The notes under the pieces were generated by a model. The model worked only from the letters and a program-made list of their open reading frames with translations, was not told where the DNA came from and did no database searches. Both the position numbers and the translations under genes were made by a program. 64,000 nt of DNA, taken from contig CAKUHB010000007.1 in NCBI GenBank assembly GCA_934655875.1, positions 1 to 64,000 on the forward strand, given 5' to 3'. Positions 45,307-52,809 of this stretch are shown one piece after another (position 1 is the first letter of the stretch; each line of letters starts with the position of its first letter). This DNA is from an uncultured Oscillospiraceae bacterium. GTDB taxonomy: Bacteria; Bacillota; Clostridia; Oscillospirales; Oscillospiraceae.

Positions 45307-46373
45307 GCGTTTGCTCCTCCTTCGGCCATAGCTTTGATGCTTGCAAGCACTTCATCCGGGGTGGGGATCATACCGCCGACGCGGCGGCAGAGCGAAACGG
45401 GCTTCTTGCAGCGGATCGCCAGCTCGACGTCCTGCTTCATCTGGCCCATGTTGAGTTCGACGCACACGAAGCCCTTGACCTTGTCTGCGGCGGCCAGCAG
45501 CGGCTTGTCCGGGAATGGCCAGAGCGTGATCGGGCGGATCATGCCGGCCCTGATGCCCTGCTTTCTCGCTTCCACGATGGCGTTGCGGGAGACGCGGGCG
45601 GTAATGCCGCAGGAGACGACACAGACATCCGCGTCCTCCATCATGAACTCCTCCCACATGGTCTCCTCTTCGGCGAGCTTTGCATAGCGTTCGAAGCGCT
45701 CGATGTTCTTCTGCTCCAGCTCCGCCGGAGAGAGGTACAGGGAATTGATGATATTATGCTCGCGTTTGCATTCCGTGCCGGTCACGGCCCAGTCGGGCGC
45801 GCTCTTTTCCAGGACGGTTTCCTCCGGCAGAACGACCGGCTCCATCATCTGGCCCATCGTGCCGTCGGCCAGCAGCATGGCCGGCATGCGATACTTAAAC
45901 GCCAGCCGGAACGCCTTCTGCGTCAGATCCGCCATTTCCTGCACGGATGCGGGCGCCAGAACGAGTACGTGGAAATCGCCGTGGCCAGGCCCTCTGGTCG
46001 CAAGGAAGTAATCGGACTGCGACGGCTGAATGCCGCCGAGACCCGGGCCGCCGCGCTGGACGTTGACGATGAGCGCGGGCAGATCCGCGCCCGCCAGATA
46101 CGAGATGCCCTCGCACTTGAGCGCGATGCCGGGGCTGGAGGAGGAGGTCATTGCCAGCTTGCCGGTGGAGGCGACGCCATAGACCATGTTGATGGCCGCG
46201 ATCTCACTTTCCGCCTGCAGAAATACGCCGCCGATCTTCGGCATGCGCTTGGCCATATAGGCCGCGATCTCCGTCTGCGGGGTGATGGGATAGCCGAGGT
46301 AATGGCGGCAGCCGCAGCGGATGGCCGCTTCGGCAATCGCTTCGTTGCCCTTCATCAATACTTTTTCCTGCAT
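45303..46373 (-). CDS. vorB: 2-oxoacid:ferredoxin oxidoreductase alpha subunit (VorB-like)
   Basis: 356 residues from ATG 46373. GYPITPQTEIAAYMA is the pyrimidine-domain signature; LQAESEIAAINMVYGVA contains the catalytic Glu for TPP; GGPGLGGIQPSQSDYFLA and RPITLWPFPD are typical of the VOR/KOR group. Substrate is inferred as branched-chain 2-oxo acids from the neighbours (ilvE, Val/Ile/Leu T-boxes); 2-oxoglutarate or aryl-pyruvates are alternatives. Confidence 0.92.
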
Positions 46374-46387
46374 AGTCCGCTCCTTTC

Positions 46388-46594
46388 TCACTTTTCGACC
46401 GTGATGACGCAGTCCGGACACATCGTTGCGCAGAACGCACAGCCGACGCAGGCATCCGGATCGGTCAGCTCGACGGGTGTATGTCCCTTCTGGTTCAGCC
46501 GCGTTTTCGATAACGCCAGCAGATGCTTGGGACAGGCGTTGACGCACAGCCCGCAGCCCTTACAAAGCTCTTCCTGAAATGTTAGTTTCGCCAT
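46388..46594 (-). CDS. Ferredoxin-type 2 x 4Fe-4S delta subunit
   Basis: 68 residues. Two cluster motifs, CKGCGLCVNACP and CVGCAFCATMCPD. It passes electrons between the TPP enzyme and free ferredoxin. The start ATG lies inside the 3' end of the ATPase gene (35-base overlap), with AGGAGG upstream. Confidence 0.93.
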   Translation of the reverse strand: MAKLTFQEELCKGCGLCVNACPKHLLALSKTRLNQKGHTPVELTDPDACVGCAFCATMCPDCVITVEK

Positions 46595-47276
46595 TGGACG
46601 CCTCCTGAGTCAGTTGATAGTATAGTTTCTGAAGGTGCAGCGGGAACAGGTTCCCGATCCTGCCCTTCAGGCTCGGATACAAGTGGTCGGCGCAGCAGGT
46701 CATGAAGACCGGCAGGCCGGTCTGCTGGCTGATGGCCCCGGCGTAGGACACGCTCGCAAGCACGTCCTGCGCTTCGGTCTGCTGGCCGAGGTTGGTGTTG
46801 TTGACGATGCCGGTGAACGGCAGGCCGCAGGCCGATTCGATCTCACGCATGACGGCCACGGTATCCTCCGGCGTGCGCGTCAGCGGGCGCGCGCGGTTCA
46901 CGACCAGCAGCATCTCATAGTCATTCTCCTCCCGGATCTCCGGCACGTACCGCCCCAGCGCCAGCGCGCCGCGGTCGTCGCCGCCGATATCAAGAACGCC
47001 GTACTGCGTGCGGCTGTCAATGAGCGCGTAGGTCTCCTTCGGCATGGCGGGCACGTCCAGATTGGAGTTCGCGAACGGGGAGCAGATCAGCCCGATCCCC
47101 TCGCTCGCCAGCTGGGCTTCGCTGTCCTTGGTGCGGAAATACGGATTGACGATATCCAGATCCGCGATCGTGACGGGCAGCCCCTGCTCATGCAGGAAGC
47201 GCGCATAATTGAGCGCGATATTCGTTTTTCCGCTGCCGTAATGTCCGGCAAAAAGCGTCAGTCGTTTCGGTTTCAA
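46560..47276 (-). CDS. P-loop ATPase (MinD/ParA-like) associated with VOR genes
   Basis: 238 residues from a TTG start after AGGTGAATGCC; the frame continues upstream without a better ribosome site. Walker A is FAGHYGSGKTNIALN, followed by IADLDIVNPYFRT as the second signature of the SIMIBI class. VLDIGGDDRGALALGRY is the Walker B-like region. No known substrate; position in the operon suggests assembly or cofactor loading for the iron-sulfur oxidoreductase. It overlaps the ferredoxin gene. Confidence 0.75.
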   Translation of the reverse strand: MKPKRLTLFAGHYGSGKTNIALNYARFLHEQGLPVTIADLDIVNPYFRTKDSEAQLASEGIGLICSPFANSNLDVPAMPKETYALIDSRTQYGVLDIGGDDRGALALGRYVPEIREENDYEMLLVVNRARPLTRTPEDTVAVMREIESACGLPFTGIVNNTNLGQQTEAQDVLASVSYAGAISQQTGLPVFMTCCADHLYPSLKGRIGNLFPLHLQKLYYQLTQEASNGETNISGRAL

Positions 47277-47324
47277 GGCATTCACCTGCTTGCTGTTGTT
47301 TTTTCGTATTCTCTGGCAAGGGAC

Positions 47325-47367
47325 GCGGGAGAAGAAACTCTTTGGCGCAGCTCCGCCAGTCTCCCGC
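47325..47367 (-). other. Intercistronic hairpin between the first acyl-CoA synthetase and the VOR operon
   Basis: GCGGGAGA (47325-47332) faces TCTCCCGC (47360-47367), with an inner TGGCG/CGCCA stem. There is no T run. It may stabilise the upstream mRNA or adjust the ratio of synthetase to VOR. Confidence 0.55.
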
Positions 47368-47388
47368 ACCCGGCGCTTTGGGCTGGCC

Positions 47389-49680
47389 TTACAGCTGATT
47401 CCGGATGATCTTTCCGCTCGTCGTTTTCGGTAAAGACGTGCAGAACTTCACAATGCGGGGGTATTTGTACGGAGCGGTATGCTCCTTGACGTAGGTCTGG
47501 ATCTCTTTTTTGAGTTCCTCCGTCCCCTCTTTTCCGGGAACCAGCACGATGGATGCCTTGACGACCTGACCGCGGACCTCGTCCGGGGCGGCGGACACGC
47601 CACATTCGAGGACGTAGGGAAGCTCCATGATGACGTTTTCGATCTCGAACGGCCCGATGCGGTAGCCGGAGGACTTGATGACATCGTCCGCGCGGCCGAC
47701 ATACCAGTAGAACCCGTCCTCATCGCGCCATGCAAGATCGCCCGTGTGATAGAAGCCGTCGTGCCACGTTTTTGCCGTGACCTCCGGGCTGCCGTAATAT
47801 TCATAGGCAAGGCCGCAGGGGATGCCGTTCCGGATATTGATGCAGATCTCGCCGTTCTGGCCGGCGGGAACCTCCCTGCCGTCCGGATCCAGAAGATGCA
47901 CGTCGTAGAGGGGGACCGGCTTGCCCATGGAACCGATCTTGTGGCTGTCGCCGGCAAGATTGCCGATGATGAGCGTCGATTCCGACTGGCCGAAGCCCTC
48001 CATGATGCGAAGGCCGGTCGCCTTTTCAAACTGGCGGAAGACCTCGGGGTTCAGCGCCTCGCCGGCGATGGAGGCATGCTCGATGGAGGACAGATCGTAC
48101 TGCGACAGATCCTGCTTGATGAGCATGCGGTACATGGTCGGCGGCGCGCAGAAGGTGGTAATGTGATAGTTTGCAAACAGCGGCAGGATCTTTGCCGCGT
48201 CGAAGCGGGTAAAGTCATAGACGAACACGGCGGCTTCACAGAGCCACTGGCCGTAGAGCTTGCCCCAGAGGGACTTGGCCCAGCCGGTGTCGGAGATCGT
48301 CAGGTGCAGGCCGTCCGGGTTCACGCGGTGCCAGTATTTCGCGGTGATGTAATGGCCCAGCGGGTATTTGTAGTTGTGCGCCGCGATCTTCGGATACCCG
48401 GAGGTGCCGGAGGTGAAGAACATGAGCATCGGATCATTGCCGCAGGGGCTGTCCGGCCGGCGCTCAAAGTGGCGGGAGAACAGCTCGGACTCCGCGTTGA
48501 AATCATGCCAGCCGTCCCGCGTGCCGCCGACCATGATCTTGATGAGCGGCTTCGCGTAATCCCGTTCGGCCAGCTCCACCTGATGCGCCGTGTCGCCGTC
48601 TGCGGTACAGACGATGGCGCTGACGCCGGCGGCACCGAAGCGGTAGGAGAAATCATGCTCGACCAGCTGGTTCGTCGCCGGGATGGCGATTGCGCCGATC
48701 TTGTGAAGGCCCAGAATCGCGAACCAGAACTGGTAGTGCCGCTTGAGGACCAGCATGACGCGGTCGCCGCGCCTGATGCCGAGGGAGGTAAAATAGTTGG
48801 CCGCCCGGCTGGAGGCTTCCTTCATATCCCGGAAGGTAAATCGGCGTTCGGTGCCGTCCTCCGCGATGTGGAGCATCGCCAGCTTCTCGGGCTTTTCCCG
48901 GCCGAGCGTGTCGACGATGTCAAAGGCAAAGTTGAACCGGTCTTCGTCCCGGAACGCGATGGACTGCACGAGGCCGTTTTCGTTCTCCGTCGTCCGGATG
49001 AAGCGCTCGGCCACGCGGAGCTTCTGGTCGGCGGTGCGCTCCTGCGCGGCGGGGAGCCGGTCGGACGGCGCCTGCAGCGCCGCTTCCTCCTGCGGCCGCA
49101 GGACGATCGCGTAGAACAGGCAGTCCTCGCCGTTGGCTGCGACCATGCCGTGCGGGATGGAGCTGTCATAGTAGATGCAGTCGCCCTCGTGCAGGATCTC
49201 GATATGCTCGCCGACCTGCACCTTCATGCAGCCCTTGATGATGAGGTCGCATTCCTGCCCGATATGGCTGGTCAGCTCAATGTCGGAGTGGAACGCGCGG
49301 TCGGAATACTTGTTTTCCACAAACAGGGGATCGGCGATCCGGTTCTGGAAGTCCGAAGCCATGTTGTAGTAGATCATCTCGTGCGCCTGCTCGATCTTCT
49401 GCCCCTTGCCCGCGCGCGTGAGCGTGTAGGAGCGGAGCTTCGGGCTCTGGCCCTCGATGAGGTCGGTCACGTCGACGCCGAAAGCCAGCGCGCACCGGTA
49501 AAGAAACGCGAACGTCAGATTGCTTCCGCCCGCCTCGCAGAGGAGATATTCCTCGATGCTGACACCGGTCTTCCCGGCCATCTCGGCCGGTGTGAAGCCG
49601 GAGATCTCACGAAGCTCGCGGATGCGGCCTGCCATCTCCTGAATTTTGTAATCAAGTCCTGTCAGCTGCTGATTTGCCAT
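47389..49680 (-). CDS. XRE-cupin-acyl-CoA synthetase fusion, valine T-box controlled
   Basis: 763 residues from ATG 49680 after GGGAGGTACCACA. An XRE-type helix-turn-helix (about 12-70, RIRELREISGFTPAEMA) is followed by a cupin (about 90-200, HIEILHEGDCIYYDSSIPHG). The rest is an AMP-forming acyl-CoA synthetase: FFTSGTSGYPKIA (ATP loop), GFGQSESTL, YWYVGRADDVIKSSGYRIG, and the catalytic Lys in PKTTSGKIIRN. Its leader carries a T-box with specifier GUA (Val), which suggests isobutyrate as substrate (inference). The C-terminal 100 residues are almost identical to the second synthetase. Confidence 0.88.
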   Translation of the reverse strand: MANQQLTGLDYKIQEMAGRIRELREISGFTPAEMAGKTGVSIEEYLLCEAGGSNLTFAFLYRCALAFGVDVTDLIEGQSPKLRSYTLTRAGKGQKIEQAHEMIYYNMASDFQNRIADPLFVENKYSDRAFHSDIELTSHIGQECDLIIKGCMKVQVGEHIEILHEGDCIYYDSSIPHGMVAANGEDCLFYAIVLRPQEEAALQAPSDRLPAAQERTADQKLRVAERFIRTTENENGLVQSIAFRDEDRFNFAFDIVDTLGREKPEKLAMLHIAEDGTERRFTFRDMKEASSRAANYFTSLGIRRGDRVMLVLKRHYQFWFAILGLHKIGAIAIPATNQLVEHDFSYRFGAAGVSAIVCTADGDTAHQVELAERDYAKPLIKIMVGGTRDGWHDFNAESELFSRHFERRPDSPCGNDPMLMFFTSGTSGYPKIAAHNYKYPLGHYITAKYWHRVNPDGLHLTISDTGWAKSLWGKLYGQWLCEAAVFVYDFTRFDAAKILPLFANYHITTFCAPPTMYRMLIKQDLSQYDLSSIEHASIAGEALNPEVFRQFEKATGLRIMEGFGQSESTLIIGNLAGDSHKIGSMGKPVPLYDVHLLDPDGREVPAGQNGEICINIRNGIPCGLAYEYYGSPEVTAKTWHDGFYHTGDLAWRDEDGFYWYVGRADDVIKSSGYRIGPFEIENVIMELPYVLECGVSAAPDEVRGQVVKASIVLVPGKEGTEELKKEIQTYVKEHTAPYKYPRIVKFCTSLPKTTSGKIIRNQL

Positions 49681-49699
49681 TGTGGTACCTCCCGGGTTA

Positions 49700-49996
49700 A
49701 AGAAAAAACCCGTCTCAAAGATTTCGATAGAATCAGAATCTTTGAGACGAGCTGAATATATTCCGCCCGCGGTACCACTCAAATTGCATACACCTCACGG
49801 TGTATACCACTCATCGGGTTCCGGCAAACCCTAAGCACTGACGCAGCTGACGCGGGAGAGGTCTACTTGCGGAAACCGCTTTCTTCTCTCCGGCTCGGGA
49901 GCTACAAATCGGACGCGTCTGCTCCCGGCTCGCACCGACCGCCGGTTCTCTGAAGCAGAAGCTGCGTCGGACCCTCTCCGTCGTAGCCTTTTTGTT
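49700..49996 (-). promoter_or_regulatory. T-box leader, valine-type
   Basis: Read on the minus strand, transcription should start near 49996. The Stem I apex is CAGAGAACCGGCGG with GGTGCGAGCCGG. The specifier region reads GTA (49903-49905) followed by nine bases ending in GAG (GCTCCCGAG), the consensus spacing, so GUA = Val. The T-box core GAGTGGTACCGCGGGC is at 49766-49781; TGG-T pairs with an A73 discriminator, as in tRNA-Val. The terminator stem CGTCTCAAAGAT/ATCTTTGAGACG (49711-49749) is followed by TTTTTT. Confidence 0.9.
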
Positions 49997-50002
49997 GGGA
50001 AG

Positions 50003-50031
50003 ACTCTATCACACGATAATTGATTTGTCAA
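50003..50031 (-). promoter_or_regulatory. Promoter of the valine T-box transcript
   Basis: Minus-strand TTGACA (50026-50031) and TAGAGT (50003-50008), 17-base spacer. Confidence 0.8.
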
Positions 50032-50118
50032 TAGGAATTTTTAAGAATGCACTGTGGTGAAGAAAACGTTCTCTGCCGGAGTCTGCTGTGCGTCCGGCGG
50101 CGAAGGCTCCGTCAGCTA

Positions 50119-52404
50119 TTACAGCTGATTCCGGATGATCTTGCCGCTGATGGTCTTCGGCAGCTCGTCGCGGAAGACGACGATGCGGGGGTATTTGTAC
50201 GGAGCGGTGTGCTCCTTGACGTAGTTCTGGATTTCCTTTTTCAGCTCCTCTGTGCCTTCCTTGCCGGGAACCAGCACGATGGACGCCTTGACGACCTGCC
50301 CGCGCACCTCGTCCGGGGCGGCGGACACGCCGCATTCGAGCACATACGGAAGCTCCATGATGACGTTTTCGATCTCGAACGGCCCGATGCGGTAGCCGGA
50401 GGACTTGATGACGTCGTCCGCGCGGCCGACATACCAGTAGAAGCCGTCCTCATCGCGCCATGCAAGATCGCCCGTGTGGTACCAGCCGTCGTGCCAGACG
50501 GCTTCGGTGCGCTCCTTGTCCTGATAATAGCCGAGGAACAGGCCGCAGGGCAGCTGCTCGCCGCTCGTTTTGATGCAGATCTCACCGTTGACGCCGTCGG
50601 CGACCGGGTTGCCGTCCGGGTCGACCAGATCGATGCCGTAGCCGGGGATGGGCTTACCCATGGAGCCGGGCTTCATGAGGTTGCCCGTCAGGTTGCCGAT
50701 GCCGAGCGTCATCTCGGTCTGGCCGTAGCCCTCGGCGATCTGCAGGCCGGTAGCCTTGCGGAACTGATAGAAGACCTCGGGGTTGAGCGCTTCACCGGCG
50801 GTCGTCGCGTGCTGGATGGAGGACAGGTCATACTGCGACAGATCCTGCTTGATGAGCATGCGGTACATGGTCGGGGGCGCGCAGAACGTGGTGATGTGAT
50901 ACTTGGCGAACATGGGCAGGATCTTCGAAGCGTCGAAGCGGTCAAAGTCGTAGGTGAAGACTGCGCCCTCGCACAGCCACTGGCCGTAGAGCTTGCCCCA
51001 GAGCGCCTTGCCCCAGCCGGTCTCGGAGATTGTGAAGTGCAGGCCGTCGGGCTGTACCCAGTGCCAGTACTTCGCGGTCACGAAGTGGCCGAGCGCATAT
51101 TTGTAGCTGTGCATGGCGATCTTCGGGTAGCCGGTCGTGCCGGAGGTGAAGAACATGAGCATCGGATCGTCGCCGCAGGGCGCGTCCGCTTCGCGGACAA
51201 AGCGGCGGGAGAAGAGCTTATACTCGTCGTCGAAGCTGTGCCAGCCCGCACGCGTGCCGTTGGCCACGATCTTCGTGATGGGCAGTCCCAGCTCGTCGAT
51301 GGCCAGCTCTGCCTGATGGGCCGTGTCGCCGTCCGCCGTGCAGACGATGGCGCTGACGCCGGCGGCCTGGAAGCGGTAGGTGAAGTCGTGGGTCAGCAGC
51401 TGATTCGTCGCCGGGATAGCGATCGCGCCGATCTTGTGCAGGCCGAGGATTGCGAACCAGAACTGATAGTGCCGCTTGAGGACCAGCATGACGCGGTCGC
51501 CGCGCTTGATGCCAAGGGAGGTGAAGTAGTTGGCCGCCTGGCTCGAGCCGTCCTTCATATCCTTGAAGGTGAACCGGCGCTCGGTCATGTCGTTTGCGAC
51601 ATGGAGCATGGCCAGCTTGTCCGGCGAGCGGCGGGCAATGCCGTCGACGATGTCGAAAGCAAAGTTAAATTCGTTCTCGTGCGAGAAATGCAGCTCCTTG
51701 AGGCTGCCGTCCCCATTTTCGACAGGCTGCACGAATCTGGAACAGAGCAGCTTTTCCGGCTCGACCTCTTCGACTGCGCGCGGGCGGACGACGATGGCCT
51801 GTTCCTCTTCGGTGCTCGCCATGATCATGGCGAGGAAGGTGCAGTCTGCGCCGTCGACGGCGATCATGCCGTGCGGCGTGGAGCTCTTGTAGAAGATGCT
51901 GTCGCCCTCGTGGAGAGTCTCCTCGTGGTCGCCGACGCGCACGCGCATCGAACCCTTGAGGACAAGGTCAAATTCCTGGCCGCCGTGGGTGGTGGTGTGG
52001 ATGGGCTGGTGCTGCAGCTCGTCGGAATACTGATACGTGACCCAGTAGGGCGTGGCCAGCTTCTGCCGGAACAGCGCCGCCATATTGCGGATGGTGATGC
52101 CGTCCTCGGCGGCGGTGATGAGACCGCAGCCCTTTCTCGTGACGCTGTAGCTCGACAGCTTTGCCGACTGGCCCTCGAGAAGGTCGGTCAGCTCAATGCC
52201 GAAGGCCAGCGAGCACTTGTGCAGGAATGTAAAGGGCAGATCGACCGTGCCGGTCTCGAAGCTTCTGTACTGCTCCTCGGTCACGCCGGTCTTTTCCGCC
52301 ATCTGCTTTTCCGTGAAGCCGGTAATGCGGCGCATTTCACGGATGCGGAGCGCGATCTCCATCAGGGGGCTTACGGCTGCGGTCGTGGTTGTCTGGGTCA
52401 TCAT
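50119..52404 (-). CDS. XRE-cupin-acyl-CoA synthetase fusion, isoleucine T-box controlled
   Basis: 761 residues, start ATG 52404 after GAAGGAGGAACTACCCC. Same order as its paralogue: XRE domain (RIREMRRITGFTEKQMAEKT), cupin (ETLHEGDSIFYKSSTPHG), then AMP-binding synthetase with FFTSGTTGYPKIA, GYGQTEMTL, and PKTISGKIIRN. The sensor half differs clearly from the valine copy while the catalytic half is close. The leader's specifier is AUC (Ile), suggesting 2-methylbutyrate as substrate (inference). The cupin may sense a ligand and the HTH may bind its own promoter. Confidence 0.88.
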   Translation of the reverse strand: MMTQTTTTAAVSPLMEIALRIREMRRITGFTEKQMAEKTGVTEEQYRSFETGTVDLPFTFLHKCSLAFGIELTDLLEGQSAKLSSYSVTRKGCGLITAAEDGITIRNMAALFRQKLATPYWVTYQYSDELQHQPIHTTTHGGQEFDLVLKGSMRVRVGDHEETLHEGDSIFYKSSTPHGMIAVDGADCTFLAMIMASTEEEQAIVVRPRAVEEVEPEKLLCSRFVQPVENGDGSLKELHFSHENEFNFAFDIVDGIARRSPDKLAMLHVANDMTERRFTFKDMKDGSSQAANYFTSLGIKRGDRVMLVLKRHYQFWFAILGLHKIGAIAIPATNQLLTHDFTYRFQAAGVSAIVCTADGDTAHQAELAIDELGLPITKIVANGTRAGWHSFDDEYKLFSRRFVREADAPCGDDPMLMFFTSGTTGYPKIAMHSYKYALGHFVTAKYWHWVQPDGLHFTISETGWGKALWGKLYGQWLCEGAVFTYDFDRFDASKILPMFAKYHITTFCAPPTMYRMLIKQDLSQYDLSSIQHATTAGEALNPEVFYQFRKATGLQIAEGYGQTEMTLGIGNLTGNLMKPGSMGKPIPGYGIDLVDPDGNPVADGVNGEICIKTSGEQLPCGLFLGYYQDKERTEAVWHDGWYHTGDLAWRDEDGFYWYVGRADDVIKSSGYRIGPFEIENVIMELPYVLECGVSAAPDEVRGQVVKASIVLVPGKEGTEELKKEIQNYVKEHTAPYKYPRIVVFRDELPKTISGKIIRNQL

Positions 52405-52430
52405 GGGGTAGTTCCTCCTTCGAAAATGAA

Positions 52431-52716
52431 AACAAAAAAGCTCGCCTCAAGAAACTCTTGAGGCGAGCTGAAAATCAAGCCCGTGGTACCACTCAAATTG
52501 CGGCAAAAGACTCTGCCGCCGCTTCAGATCCCAACAGATCCTATCCCTTAACGCGGGCGAACGGAAGACGCCTACTTGCAAACTGCAATGTGTTCGGGTC
52601 TTCGACTCGGAAGGGATGGGTCTGTGGAGGTCCTGCTGCCGGTTTGCACCAACCACCGGCTCTCTGAAAGCAGTCTGTCCGACCGTCTTCGTCATCGTCT
52701 TTGCTGATTTGAACTT
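52431..52716 (-). promoter_or_regulatory. T-box leader, isoleucine-type
   Basis: Stem I apex CAGAGAGCCGGTGG with GGTGCAAACCGGC. The specifier reads ATC (52615-52617) followed by CCTTCCGAG, the same nine-base spacing as in the other two leaders. The T-box core GAGTGGTACCACGGGC is at 52480-52495. The terminator stem CTCGCCTCAAGA/TCTTGAGGCGAG (52441-52467) is followed by TTTTTT. TGG-T fits A73 of tRNA-Ile. Confidence 0.9.
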
Positions 52717-52722
52717 GCCCCT

Positions 52723-52751
52723 TTTTTATCACAGACAGCGCTGTCTGTCAA
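52723..52751 (-). promoter_or_regulatory. Promoter of the isoleucine T-box transcript with an 18-base palindrome
   Basis: Minus-strand TTGACA (52746-52751) and TAAAAA (52723-52728), 17-base spacer. The spacer and part of the -35 box are a perfect palindrome, ACAGACAGCGCTGTCTGT (52731-52748), which is a likely repressor operator. Confidence 0.75.
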
Positions 52752-52809
52752 GACCTTGTGAAATTTTTATCAATCTTGCAGTGATACATCCCCTCATTCC
52801 GGGCCTGAT

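Noticed and set aside
49903..49908. UUU (Phe) as specifier of the first T-box
   Set aside because: It precedes GUA by one codon, but the nine-base distance to the conserved GAG, which gives sensible codons in all three leaders, selects GUA.
50047..52461. Very long open frames on the plus strand opposite the acyl-CoA synthetases (also 47479-49755 and 52813-55320)
   Set aside because: All are complements of well-supported genes with recognised catalytic motifs; high GC at codon position 3 explains the lack of stops.
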